Part shown: one piece after another, positions 8,613 to 16,933 of the stretch
Position numbering within the stretch: position 1 is the first letter of the stretch
Layout: the number at the start of each line of letters is the position of its first letter
Assembly (NCBI GenBank): GCA_001899085.1
Contig: MKVB01000006.1
Span: 1,171,322 to 1,232,214 of the forward strand
Origin: Devosia sp. 66-14
GTDB taxonomy: Bacteria > Pseudomonadota > Alphaproteobacteria > Rhizobiales > Devosiaceae
Reading direction: 5' to 3'
Length of the DNA: 60,893 nucleotides
Position numbers and translations under genes: made by a program
Notes under the pieces: generated by a model
Seen by the model: only the letters and a program-made list of their open reading frames with translations
What the model was told of the DNA's origin: nothing
The model's database searches: none

Positions 8613-9593
8613 ATGGGTGCACCGATGAACGACGAACATGCCAAGGCTTTGGAAGCCAAGATTTCGGAAGCCAACACTTCGCAGGCCCGGACCCCGGCCG
8701 AACTCGAGCGGATCAAGCAGGCGATCGCCGACGATTTCGACGAAGAGCTGGAAATGCAGATGGAAGACGACCGGCTCGACGAGCTGGTCGCCGAGGGCAT
8801 GTCGGGGCCGGCGGAAGAGACGCTCGACCGCAAGGTGTATTTCCGCGAGCTGTTCCGGCTGCAGCATGAGCTGGTGAAGCTGCAGGACTGGGTGGCCTAC
8901 AAGAAGCTGAAGATGCTGGTGATCTTCGAAGGTCGCGATTCCGCCGGCAAGGGCGGCGCGATCAAGCGGGTGACGCAGCGCCTCAACCCGCGCACCTGCC
9001 GGGTGGTGGCGTTGCCGGCCCCCACCAACAAGGAACAGGGCCAGTGGTACTTCCAGCGCTATGTGCCGCATTTGCCATCGGCCGGTGAAATGGTGCTGTT
9101 CGACCGCTCCTGGTACAACCGCGCCGGCGTCGAGCGGGTGATGGGCTTTTGCAACCCCGAGCAGTTGGAGGAGTTCTTTGAGACCGTGCCGGACTTCGAG
9201 CGCATGCTGGTCCGCTCGGGCATCATCCTCGTCAAATACTGGTTCTCGATCACCGACGAGGAGCAGGAATTCCGCTTCAAGATGCGTATCCACGACCCGC
9301 TGAAGCAGTGGAAGCTCAGCCCGATGGACCTCGAGAGCCGGGTGCACTGGGAAGACTATACCCGCGCCAAGGAAGAGATGTTCGACCGCACCCATACGGA
9401 CGAAGCCCCATGGTGGGTGGTGCAGGCGGTCGACAAGAAGCGGGCGCGACTGAACATGATCTCGCACCTGCTGAGCCAGGTGGCCTACGAGGATGTGCCC
9501 AAGCAGGAGGTGGAACTGCCGGCTCGCGTGCGCCACGCCGACTATGTGCGGCACGCGGTGAAGCCGGAGCTCTATGTGCCGGAGGTTTACTGA
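8613..9593 (+). CDS. ppk2: Polyphosphate kinase 2 family protein
   Basis: Cytoplasmic kinase of 326 residues that transfers phosphate between polyphosphate and nucleotides. Walker A is GRDSAGKGG (about residues 107-115), Walker B region is FDRSWYNRAGVE, and the lid and C-terminal helices include RFKMRIHDPLKQWKLSPMD, typical for the single-domain PPK2 group. An acidic N-terminal extension of about 70 residues precedes the core. The start could be ATG 8613 or ATG 8625; neither has a strong ribosome-binding site. It ends tail-to-tail with the GFA gene, the two stops overlapping by 7 bases. Direction of the reaction (GDP, ADP or AMP use) cannot be told. Confidence 0.92.
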   Translation: MGAPMNDEHAKALEAKISEANTSQARTPAELERIKQAIADDFDEELEMQMEDDRLDELVAEGMSGPAEETLDRKVYFRELFRLQHELVKLQDWVAYKKLKMLVIFEGRDSAGKGGAIKRVTQRLNPRTCRVVALPAPTNKEQGQWYFQRYVPHLPSAGEMVLFDRSWYNRAGVERVMGFCNPEQLEEFFETVPDFERMLVRSGIILVKYWFSITDEEQEFRFKMRIHDPLKQWKLSPMDLESRVHWEDYTRAKEEMFDRTHTDEAPWWVVQAVDKKRARLNMISHLLSQVAYEDVPKQEVELPARVRHADYVRHAVKPELYVPEVY

Positions 9594-10108
9594 GGCGCTG
9601 AGATGGCCCCAACGCCCTCCTTCGGGGCCTGGGGCGCACTGGCCCGGGCAAAGCCTCGCCGCAGTCGCTCCATCGAAGCGACGGGCCAGAGGTCATCCTC
9701 GTAGTAGATCTCGAAGGCGGGAATCTCGGGCGAGAGGGTGATCCAGGGCTGCCTGGAGCGGACGAAGACGTGGGCCTGCGGTCTCAGCGCGGTGGGATCG
9801 TCCAGTGTGCCGACGCGGACGAACCGACGCCAACCTTTGTTGCCGTAGTCGCTCCAGACTGCCACCTGGCAGATCGGACAGCGAAAGATGATGTGCGGCT
9901 CGCCGCTCGGCGTCGGCACGGGCACCGGCACGGGGTCGGCCCCGGTGGTCCTCATGCGGTCTGCTTCGATGATCGCGTTGATGACGAACGCCCCGCCGGT
10001 CTGCCGCTGGCAGTCAAGGCAGTGGCAGCACTGGACGAACATCGGCGCATCCAGCAGTTCGTAGCGGACGTGCCCACAGGCACATCCACCGCTCAGCGGA
10101 TAGGTCAT
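9587..10108 (-). CDS. GFA / CENP-V domain zinc-binding protein
   Basis: A 173-residue protein of the glutathione-dependent formaldehyde-activating (GFA) fold. Zinc ligands are visible: GGCACGHVRYE near residue 7, CCHCLDCQRQTGG near residue 32, and FRCPICQVAVWSDYG near residue 86. The ATG at 10108 has GGGAGAAAG upstream and is chosen over a GTG five codons earlier. The gene is divergent from sthA and overlaps the 3' end of ppk2. Most such proteins are not formaldehyde enzymes; the substrate is unknown. Confidence 0.9.
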   Translation of the reverse strand: MTYPLSGGCACGHVRYELLDAPMFVQCCHCLDCQRQTGGAFVINAIIEADRMRTTGADPVPVPVPTPSGEPHIIFRCPICQVAVWSDYGNKGWRRFVRVGTLDDPTALRPQAHVFVRSRQPWITLSPEIPAFEIYYEDDLWPVASMERLRRGFARASAPQAPKEGVGAISAPQ

Positions 10109-10263
10109 CGCTTTCTCCCTCACCGGGCGATCATAGCCTCCGGTCGGCGCTTCTCAAACACGGCGCGAGGCCCCACGCCATTGCATTCGGGCCCTGCGCT
10201 TTGCTGCCATTGGAGCGTCATGTGAAGCGTGCAACGCTGCGCCGGGCATTGGGGTGGGTTGCA

Positions 10264-11664
10264 ATGGACACATTCGATTTGATCGTCATCGGTTCGGGGC
10301 CGGCCGGGCGGCGGGCGGCCATTCAGGCGGCCAAGCTCGGCAAGGCCGTTCTGGTGGTGGAGAACCGGCTGCGCGTCGGCGGGGTGTCGGTGCATACCGG
10401 CACCATTCCCTCCAAGACGCTGCGCGAGACGGTGCTCAACCTTTCCGGCTGGCGCGAGCGCGGCTTTTACGGGCTCGCCTATCGGGTGAAAAAGGAGATC
10501 GAAGGCAAGGATCTCGGCGCCAGGCTGCGGATGACGCTCGACCACGAGATCGACGTCCTGGAGCACCAGTTCGCCCGCAACGGGGTGCGGACAGTGGCAG
10601 GCCGGGCGCGCTTCGTCGGCCCGCACCGGATCGCCATCAGGAATGGCCACGACGGCGAAACCGAGTACGAGGCGGCGCGCTTCGTCATTGCGGTCGGCAC
10701 GGCGCCGTACCGGCCCAAGCACATCCCGTTCAACCAGACCAACGTGTTCGACAGCGACGATGTGGCCTCGGACCCCAGGGTGCCCAGGAGCCTCACGGTG
10801 GTCGGCGCCGGGGTGATCGGCATCGAGTATGCGACGATCTTTTCGGCGCTCGATGTGCCGGTGACGCTGGTCGAGCCGCGCGAGAACTTCCTCGAGTTCA
10901 TCGACCGCGAGATCATCGACGAATTCGTGCATGAGCTGAGGAAGCGCGGCATGCAGCTGCGGCTGGGTGTGAAGGTGGAAAAGGTCGAGGTGGACGATGC
11001 CGGCTTCGCCGTGAGTTCGCTGAGCGACGGGCGGCAGATCCGCACCGAAGCGCTGCTCTACTGCGCCGGACGGGTCGGCGCGACGGCGGCGCTGGAACTC
11101 GAAGCCTGCGGGCTCACTTCGGACGATCGTGGACGGCTGACCGTCGACCCCAAAACCTTCCAGACAGCGGTGCCGCACATTTATGCGGCCGGCGACGTGA
11201 TCGGTTTCCCCTCGCTCGCCTCGACCTCGATGGAACAGGGACGGATCGCCGCCTGCCATGCCTTCGGTGCGCCGATGCCCCCTGCCCCGGAATACTTTCC
11301 CTACGGCATCTACGCGGTGCCGGAAATCTCGACGGTCGGGCTGACCGAACAGCAGATCAAGGCCAAGGGGGTGGCCTATGAATGCGGCGTGGCCCGCTTC
11401 CGCGAAACGTCGCGCGGCCACATCATGGGCCTGCAGTCAGGAATGATGAAGCTGCTGTTCTCGCTCGATGACCGCAAGCTCATGGGCTGCCACATCATCG
11501 GCGAGGGGGCGACCGAGCTGGTGCATATCGGCCAGGCGGTGCTGAACCTCGGCGGCACGGTCGACTATTTCGTCGAGAACACCTTCAACTATCCGACGCT
11601 TGCCGAGGCCTACAAGATCGCCGCCCTCGATGCGTTCAACCGGATGCCCGTGCGCACAAGCTGA
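10264..11664 (+). CDS. sthA: Si-specific (soluble) NAD(P)(+) transhydrogenase
   Basis: FAD flavoprotein of 466 residues that exchanges reducing equivalents between NADPH and NADH. The FAD motif IGSGPAGRRAAIQAAKLG starts at residue 9, the NAD(P) motif VVGAGVIGIEYATIF is mid-protein, and the FAD-binding ATG-like loop YAAGDVIGFPSLAS is near residue 325. The region where related disulphide reductases have CxxxxC reads GGVSVHTGTIPSKTLRE, without the cysteines, as expected for SthA rather than lipoamide dehydrogenase. The C-terminal dimer domain ends in FNYPTLAEAYK. ATG 10264 is the first ATG fitting the family N-terminus; a TTG 21 codons upstream is rejected. Confidence 0.94.
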   Translation: MDTFDLIVIGSGPAGRRAAIQAAKLGKAVLVVENRLRVGGVSVHTGTIPSKTLRETVLNLSGWRERGFYGLAYRVKKEIEGKDLGARLRMTLDHEIDVLEHQFARNGVRTVAGRARFVGPHRIAIRNGHDGETEYEAARFVIAVGTAPYRPKHIPFNQTNVFDSDDVASDPRVPRSLTVVGAGVIGIEYATIFSALDVPVTLVEPRENFLEFIDREIIDEFVHELRKRGMQLRLGVKVEKVEVDDAGFAVSSLSDGRQIRTEALLYCAGRVGATAALELEACGLTSDDRGRLTVDPKTFQTAVPHIYAAGDVIGFPSLASTSMEQGRIAACHAFGAPMPPAPEYFPYGIYAVPEISTVGLTEQQIKAKGVAYECGVARFRETSRGHIMGLQSGMMKLLFSLDDRKLMGCHIIGEGATELVHIGQAVLNLGGTVDYFVENTFNYPTLAEAYKIAALDAFNRMPVRTS

Positions 11665-11732
11665 GCGGCGGCGCACCTGGCGCCAGGCATGATCCGCGAA
11701 ATGTCGAATCCCCCCGACCCGGCTCGACCATC

Positions 11733-11749
11733 CCTGTGAGAGACACAGG
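11733..11749 (+). promoter_or_regulatory. Hairpin that pairs with a ribosome-binding site
   Basis: CCTGTG-AGAGA-CACAGG, a 6-bp stem with a 5-base loop. Its right arm ends in the AGG of AGGAGA, the ribosome-binding site for the small frame at 11758. Such an arrangement could mask translation initiation; function is inferred. Confidence 0.35.
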
Positions 11750-11757
11750 AGACGGAC

Positions 11758-12057
11758 ATGGACTGGACGCGGATGGGGGTGCAATGGCCCGATGATCAGG
11801 CGATCGAGCGGCTGGCGGCGAAGCGCGCCTGGCTGCTTGGAGTGGGGACCGAGGTCGAATGCGGTGATGACGAGTTGCGGTATCTGACTGCCTTGAAGCG
11901 GGCCGAGGTGAGGCGTATGCCTCTCGCTCCTGTTTTTGCGAAGGTTTTCCAATGGCTGAGGGCAATAACCCGATCGATCCCGTCAAACTCGACAAGCTCG
12001 CGGAAGTCGCGATCAAGGTGGGGCTCCAGCTCCAGCCCGGGCAGGACCTGGTCCTGA
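11758..12057 (+). CDS. Possible small protein of unknown function, overlapping the aminopeptidase gene
   Basis: ATG 11758 has a good AGGAGA site 5 bases upstream. The first 55 or so codons (MDWTRMGVQWPDDQAIERL and onward) show the G/C third-position bias of real genes, while the last 35 codons, which lie inside the aminopeptidase frame, are low-complexity Ser/Arg and look like read-through. This may be a short gene whose end was lost, or a chance frame. I recognise no family. It would be translated just ahead of the aminopeptidase. Confidence 0.35.
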   Translation: MDWTRMGVQWPDDQAIERLAAKRAWLLGVGTEVECGDDELRYLTALKRAEVRRMPLAPVFAKVFQWLRAITRSIPSNSTSSRKSRSRWGSSSSPGRTWS

Positions 12058-13196
12058 CCGCACCGATGGCGGCGCTGCCGCTGGTGCGCAAGATCACCGA
12101 GCATGCCTACAAGGCCGGCGCCGGCATCGTGCAGCCGATCTTTTCGGACGAGGAGATCACGCTCAACCGCTACCGCTACGCGGCCGACGCAAGTTTCGAT
12201 CGGGCGCCGGGCTGGCTGTTCGAAGGCATGGCCAAGGCATTCGGCAACAACGCGGCGCGGCTGGCGATCTCGGGCGACAACCCGATGATGCTGGCGGGCG
12301 AGGACCCGACCAAGGTGGCCCGCGCCAACCGCGCTACCTCGATGGCCTACAAGCCGGCGCTTGAGAAGATCACCGGCTTCGACATCAACTGGAACATCGT
12401 CTCCTATCCCAACGCGGCGTGGGCGAGGCTGGTGTTTCCCGATGATGCCGAGGAGGTGGCGGTCAGGAAGCTGGCCGACGCGATCTTTGCGGCGAGCCGG
12501 GTGGATGTCGAGGATCCGATCGGCGCCTGGAAGGCGCATAACGCCAAGCTCAAGGAGCGCTGGACCTGGCTCAACGGCCAGCGCTTCGCGTCGCTGCACT
12601 ATACCGGTCCGGGCACCGACCTGACGATCGGGCTCGCCGACGAGCATCGCTGGAAGGGTGGCGCCTCGGAGGCCAAGAACGGCATCACCTGCAACCCCAA
12701 CATCCCCACCGAGGAAGTGTTCACCACGCCGCACAGCCAGCGCGTCGAGGGCTATGTGCGCTCGACCAAGCCGCTCAGCCATAACGGCACGCTGATCGCC
12801 GATATCGAAGTGAAGTTCGAGGGCGGACGGATTGTCGAGGCCAAGGCGTCGCGCGGCGAAGCGGTGCTGCAGAAAGTGCTCGACACCGACGAGGGTTCGC
12901 GGCGGCTGGGCGAAGTGGCGCTGGTGCCGCATTCGTCGCCGATCTCGAAGAGCGGCGTGCTGTTCTACAACACGCTGTTCGACGAAAATGCCGCGAGCCA
13001 CATCGCGCTGGGCCAATGCTATGCCGATTGTTTCATCAACGGCACCAAGATGAGTCCAGATGAAATCGCGGCGCGCGGCGGCAACAAGAGCCTGATTCAC
13101 ATCGACTGGATGATCGGCTCGGACAAGATCGACATCGATGGTCTTACCGCCGACGGCAACAAGGTGCCGGTGATGCGCAAGGGCGAGTGGGCCTGA
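11952..13196 (+). CDS. Aminopeptidase, M29 family
   Basis: Metallo-aminopeptidase of 414 residues (AmpS/AmpT type, two metals, cytoplasmic). Seen: EVAIKVGLQLQPGQDLVLTAP at the N-terminus, NPNIPTEEVFTTPHSQRVEG (first glutamate ligand), GSRRLGEVALVP (second glutamate), NAASHIALGQCY (histidine) and KSLIHIDWMIGS (His-x-Asp pair), the complete M29 ligand set. Full length for the family. The start ATG 11952 has AAGG at the right distance. A 12-bp stem hairpin follows at 13269. Confidence 0.93.
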   Translation: MAEGNNPIDPVKLDKLAEVAIKVGLQLQPGQDLVLTAPMAALPLVRKITEHAYKAGAGIVQPIFSDEEITLNRYRYAADASFDRAPGWLFEGMAKAFGNNAARLAISGDNPMMLAGEDPTKVARANRATSMAYKPALEKITGFDINWNIVSYPNAAWARLVFPDDAEEVAVRKLADAIFAASRVDVEDPIGAWKAHNAKLKERWTWLNGQRFASLHYTGPGTDLTIGLADEHRWKGGASEAKNGITCNPNIPTEEVFTTPHSQRVEGYVRSTKPLSHNGTLIADIEVKFEGGRIVEAKASRGEAVLQKVLDTDEGSRRLGEVALVPHSSPISKSGVLFYNTLFDENAASHIALGQCYADCFINGTKMSPDEIAARGGNKSLIHIDWMIGSDKIDIDGLTADGNKVPVMRKGEWA

Positions 13197-13268
13197 GCTT
13201 CGCCGAGCGCCTGACAAGGAACGTCGCAGTGTCTTCAGCTTGAAGCCTGCGAGCGGATCAGCGCCCCG

Positions 13269-13303
13269 GAGCATCCGCCGGCTCGATGCAGCGGCGGATG
13301 CTC
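13269..13303 (+). terminator. Hairpin terminator after the aminopeptidase gene
   Basis: GAGCATCCGCCG and CGGCGGATGCTC form a perfect 12-bp stem with an 11-base loop, 72 bases past the stop. No strong T-run follows (TAAGCGCTTTG). Confidence 0.6.
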
Positions 13304-13452
13304 TAAGCGCTTTGCCGAACCCAACGTTCAGCTTGCCTTAACCACCGGCCAAGTTGTGGCGCGGCGGCGAATATTCGTCGCCGATGCAGGTGGTGCGATT
13401 AATCTTTTGGCGCGTTTCGCCTGTTTAGCATGCGGACGAGGCTGAGGATCGC

Positions 13453-15936
13453 ATGGGCAACACTGGCACTGGCTCGACCGGCGCGGCGGCCGCAGCCGAA
13501 ACGCTGCGGCAAATCAGCAGTGCGACCGGCATCTCGGTGTGGACCTGGCACGCCGGAACGGACCTCGTCCGCCACTCGACCGCCGCCCTGCGGGGCGAAA
13601 CGCCGGACCAGGGCCAGCCGCTTTCGAGCGTGCTGGCCAGGCTTCACGCCTCGGATCGGGCGCGCGTGCGGCGGCGCATGCTTGCCGCGGCCCGCAGCGG
13701 CAAATCCGGCACCTTCCGTTTCCGCGGCCTGCCGGACGAAGGGAACTGCCGCGAGTACAGCGCGGCGCATTTCCCGCTCGGGCCGGACGAAGTTCAGTTG
13801 ATCGTCCAGGACGTGACGCGGACCAGGCTGGCAGAGCGGGCGCTGCGCGAAAGCGAGGATCACTACCGCACGGCGGTCGACCTCAATCCCGAGGTGCTGT
13901 GGCTGGCCGACCCCGAAGGCAATATCATCGAGTTCGGCCCACGCTGGCTGGAAATGGTGGAACTCGACACCGCGCGGACGCTCGGCCAGGGCTGGGCCAG
14001 CGTGGTGCACCCCGACGACCTGCCGCCCACCATCGTCGAATGGACGCGGGCGCTGCAGACGGGCGAGCCGCTGGACGTCACCTATCGCATCCGGCTCAAG
14101 AGCGGCGAGTATCGCTGGATGCGGGCGCGGGCGGCGGCGCGGCGCGACAGGCTGGGGCGCATCGTCCGTTGGTACGGTACGCTCGAGGACATTCACGATC
14201 GACGGGTCGCCGAGGCGGCGCTGCGCGAAAGCGAAGCGTTCGCCCGCTCCATCCTCGAAGCGAGCACCATGGCGATCGAGGTGCTGGATGCGGCGGGCAA
14301 CCTGATCTTCATGAACGGACCGGGCGTCCGGATCATGGAAGTCGACGATTTCGAACTGATCCGCGGCGTGCCGTTCGAACAGTTCTGGCCCGAGGATGAG
14401 CGCGCCACGGTGCGGGCCGCGATTGCCGCAGCGCAGCGTGGCGAGACGGTGCGCCACACCCTGTTCGGACCGACGGCCAAGGGCAAGGCGCGCTGGTGGG
14501 ACCTCAGCATCTCGCCGATCCACGATGGCGACGGCAAGCTGGCAAGGCTTCTGGCGCTGTCGCGCGATGTGACCGAGGCCAAGCAGAACGAGGCCGAAGT
14601 GGTGGCAGGCGCCAAGCGGCTCGACTACCTGGCGCGACACGATACGCTGACCGGCCTGCCGAACCGCATGCACTTCCAGGAGGGCATGGACGCGGCCCTG
14701 CTGGGTCTCGATCCCAGCAGGCCGCTGGCCGTGCTGTCGATCGACCTCGACGATTTCAAGCTGGTGAACGACACGCTGGGGCATCTGGCCGGCGATATCC
14801 TCTTGCGCGAGGTGGCGGGCCGGCTCAACCGCTGCACCACGGCGCGCGACCTGCTGGCGCGGCTGGGCGGCGACGAATTTGCGCTGCTGGCGCCGATGGA
14901 GCGGCCGCAGGATGCGGCGGAGACGGCGCAGGCCATTCTCGCGGCGCTGGCAAAGCCGTTCGAGATCGACGGCGAGACGGTCAGCATCGGGGCCAGCATC
15001 GGCATTGCCATTGCGCCGCGCGACGGGCAGACCACCGAAAGCCTGCTGCAATATGCCGACGTGGCGCTCTACCGGGTAAAGAGCGACAAGGGGCGCGATT
15101 TCCGCTTCTTCGAGCCGGCGATGGACCAGGCGCTGCGCGAACGGCGCGAGATGAAGCGCGACCTGTCCCAGGCGCTGGGACGAGGCGAATTGTCGGTGGT
15201 CTACCAACCGCAGGTCGATATCGCCAGCAACCGGCTGACCGGTTTCGAGGCGCTGCTGCGCTGGGACAGCGCCACGCATGGCTCGGTGCCGCCGATGATC
15301 TTCATCCCGCTGGCCGAGGAGAGCGGGTTGATCGAAACGATCGGCGCCTTCGTGTTGCGCCAGGCCTGCGCCGACGCGGCGCGGTGGCCGGGGGCGCTGA
15401 CGCTGGCGGTGAACCTGTCACCGGCGCAGTTCCGGCATCGCGCGGTGGTGCGCACGGTCACCGAGGCGCTGGCAGAGACCGGCTTCGCACCGCAGCGGCT
15501 GGAGCTCGAGATCACCGAGTCGGTGCTGTTCGACGAGAGCGCCGAGGCGCTGGCCTCACTGCGGCAGCTGCATCAGCTCGGCATCCGGGTGGCGCTCGAC
15601 GATTTCGGCACCGGCTATTCGTCGCTGAGCTACCTGAGGCGGTTCGCCTTCGACAAGATCAAGATCGACCGCTCGTTCGTGTCGGACCTGCCTGGCGCCG
15701 AGGACTCGGCGGCGATCGTCAGGGCGATCATCGGACTGGGGAGATCGCTGAAAACCCGGGTGACCGCCGAGGGCGTCGAAACCTGGGAGCAACTGCTGAT
15801 GCTCAGGGCCGAAGGCTGCAACGAGGCGCAGGGCTACCTGTTCAGCCGCCCGCTGCCGCAAGCCGAGGCGCGGGCCTTTGCCGAGGCCGGAGTGGTGGCG
15901 AGGCCGCAGGGCGACCGGCGGCAACGGCACGCCTGA
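13453..15936 (+). CDS. PAS-GGDEF-EAL cyclic-di-GMP signalling protein
   Basis: An 827-residue cytoplasmic protein with three PAS-type sensor modules (roughly residues 15-125, 137-255 and 268-385), a diguanylate cyclase domain with intact GGDEF at 472-476, and a phosphodiesterase domain with intact EAL at 599-601 and DDFGTGYSSLSYL near residue 716. Both activities are therefore possible. The inhibitory I-site (RxxD five residues ahead of GGDEF) is absent: the stretch reads TARD, so product inhibition at that site is unlikely. No membrane segments. ATG 13453 has GAGG upstream. A PAS-only gene follows 68 bases downstream. Confidence 0.94.
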   Translation: MGNTGTGSTGAAAAAETLRQISSATGISVWTWHAGTDLVRHSTAALRGETPDQGQPLSSVLARLHASDRARVRRRMLAAARSGKSGTFRFRGLPDEGNCREYSAAHFPLGPDEVQLIVQDVTRTRLAERALRESEDHYRTAVDLNPEVLWLADPEGNIIEFGPRWLEMVELDTARTLGQGWASVVHPDDLPPTIVEWTRALQTGEPLDVTYRIRLKSGEYRWMRARAAARRDRLGRIVRWYGTLEDIHDRRVAEAALRESEAFARSILEASTMAIEVLDAAGNLIFMNGPGVRIMEVDDFELIRGVPFEQFWPEDERATVRAAIAAAQRGETVRHTLFGPTAKGKARWWDLSISPIHDGDGKLARLLALSRDVTEAKQNEAEVVAGAKRLDYLARHDTLTGLPNRMHFQEGMDAALLGLDPSRPLAVLSIDLDDFKLVNDTLGHLAGDILLREVAGRLNRCTTARDLLARLGGDEFALLAPMERPQDAAETAQAILAALAKPFEIDGETVSIGASIGIAIAPRDGQTTESLLQYADVALYRVKSDKGRDFRFFEPAMDQALRERREMKRDLSQALGRGELSVVYQPQVDIASNRLTGFEALLRWDSATHGSVPPMIFIPLAEESGLIETIGAFVLRQACADAARWPGALTLAVNLSPAQFRHRAVVRTVTEALAETGFAPQRLELEITESVLFDESAEALASLRQLHQLGIRVALDDFGTGYSSLSYLRRFAFDKIKIDRSFVSDLPGAEDSAAIVRAIIGLGRSLKTRVTAEGVETWEQLLMLRAEGCNEAQGYLFSRPLPQAEARAFAEAGVVARPQGDRRQRHA

Positions 15937-16004
15937 TCCTCACCAATACTTAACGGGCGCTCGGCTAGCGTTTTCGCCACCGTTTTCCTGCCCGGCCGTG
16001 GACC

Positions 16005-16889
16005 ATGTTCGACAAGCAGTTGATCGCAACGCCATCGGAATCGCTTGCCGAGGTGGAGCCGACTGCTGCCCTCACCGATCCCGATCGGGCGCTGCAGCTG
16101 TACGAGCTGCATGAAGGCTACGGACAGTGGAAGGTTATCTTTCCCGGCACCGTAGTGCTGTCGAAGCGGGTGGCCGACATCTATGGCCTCGGCTCGGACA
16201 GTCCGGTTCCGCTGCAGGAGCTGGTCAAGCTCTACCTGGCCGAGGATCGCGGCAAGCTGCTGACGCTGATCGCGCAGGCGCTGCAGGATCGGCGCGGCTT
16301 CCGCTGCCGATTGAGGATCGAGCGCCGCGACGGCGCCATGCGGATGATCGAGATGATCGCCGACCTCAGGTTGCGCGATGGCCGGGTAACCGAGCTGTTC
16401 GGCGCCAGCCGTGATGTCACCGCCGAGATGGAGCGCGAACTGCAGGTGCAGGGCCGGCTGAAGCTGGTGCAGGACCTCGTCGGCGACATGCCGGCGCCGA
16501 TTGCGGTGCTCGACGACAAGCTGCGGGTGCTCGACTGCTCCGTCTACTGGCTGAAGGCGCATCGCTTCGTCGAGCGGCGCGAGGTGATCGGCAAGACCAT
16601 GGCGCAGCTGTTTCCCGATATTTCGGCCGAGCAGGTCGCCGAGTACGAGGCGGCGCTGAAGGGCCAGACAGTGAAGACACGGCGCGCCTTTGCCAGCCCG
16701 ACCAGCGGCGCGGCGACCCAGTTCGCCACCGTGCTGACGCCGTGGTATGTCGCCGATCGCAAGGTGGGCGGGATCACCGTGGTCATCGGCTGGGCGGAGA
16801 TCGCGACGACCAGGCGGGCTGCGCCGGTCGCGGCGCCGGTCGAGGATTTCGACGGCTCGTTGCTCGACATGCTGAAGACGGTCAGCTGA
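16005..16889 (+). CDS. PAS domain protein without output domain
   Basis: A 294-residue protein with two PAS-like modules, about residues 30-140 (PAS with a PAC-like end, LRDGRVTELFGASRDVTAEME) and 150-270 (LVGDMPAPIAVLDDKLRVLDCS through TPWYVADRKVGGITVVIGW). No kinase, GGDEF, EAL or helix-turn-helix is seen, so it must act through a partner. Its position right after the PAS-GGDEF-EAL gene suggests that enzyme is the partner. Ends shortly before hrpB. Specific ligand is unknown. Confidence 0.85.
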   Translation: MFDKQLIATPSESLAEVEPTAALTDPDRALQLYELHEGYGQWKVIFPGTVVLSKRVADIYGLGSDSPVPLQELVKLYLAEDRGKLLTLIAQALQDRRGFRCRLRIERRDGAMRMIEMIADLRLRDGRVTELFGASRDVTAEMERELQVQGRLKLVQDLVGDMPAPIAVLDDKLRVLDCSVYWLKAHRFVERREVIGKTMAQLFPDISAEQVAEYEAALKGQTVKTRRAFASPTSGAATQFATVLTPWYVADRKVGGITVVIGWAEIATTRRAAPVAAPVEDFDGSLLDMLKTVS

Positions 16890-16933
16890 CCGGCGGCCTT
16901 GCGCCCAATCCGGTTTTCTCCGATTGAAGCGGC

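Noticed and set aside
10121-10123. GTG as start of the GFA-domain gene
   Set aside because: ATG 10108 has GGGAGAAAG at proper spacing and gives the usual family N-terminus.
13399-15279. A 626-codon minus-strand frame opposite the GGDEF-EAL gene
   Set aside because: Composition typical of antisense shadow; the plus strand encodes intact GGDEF and EAL domains.
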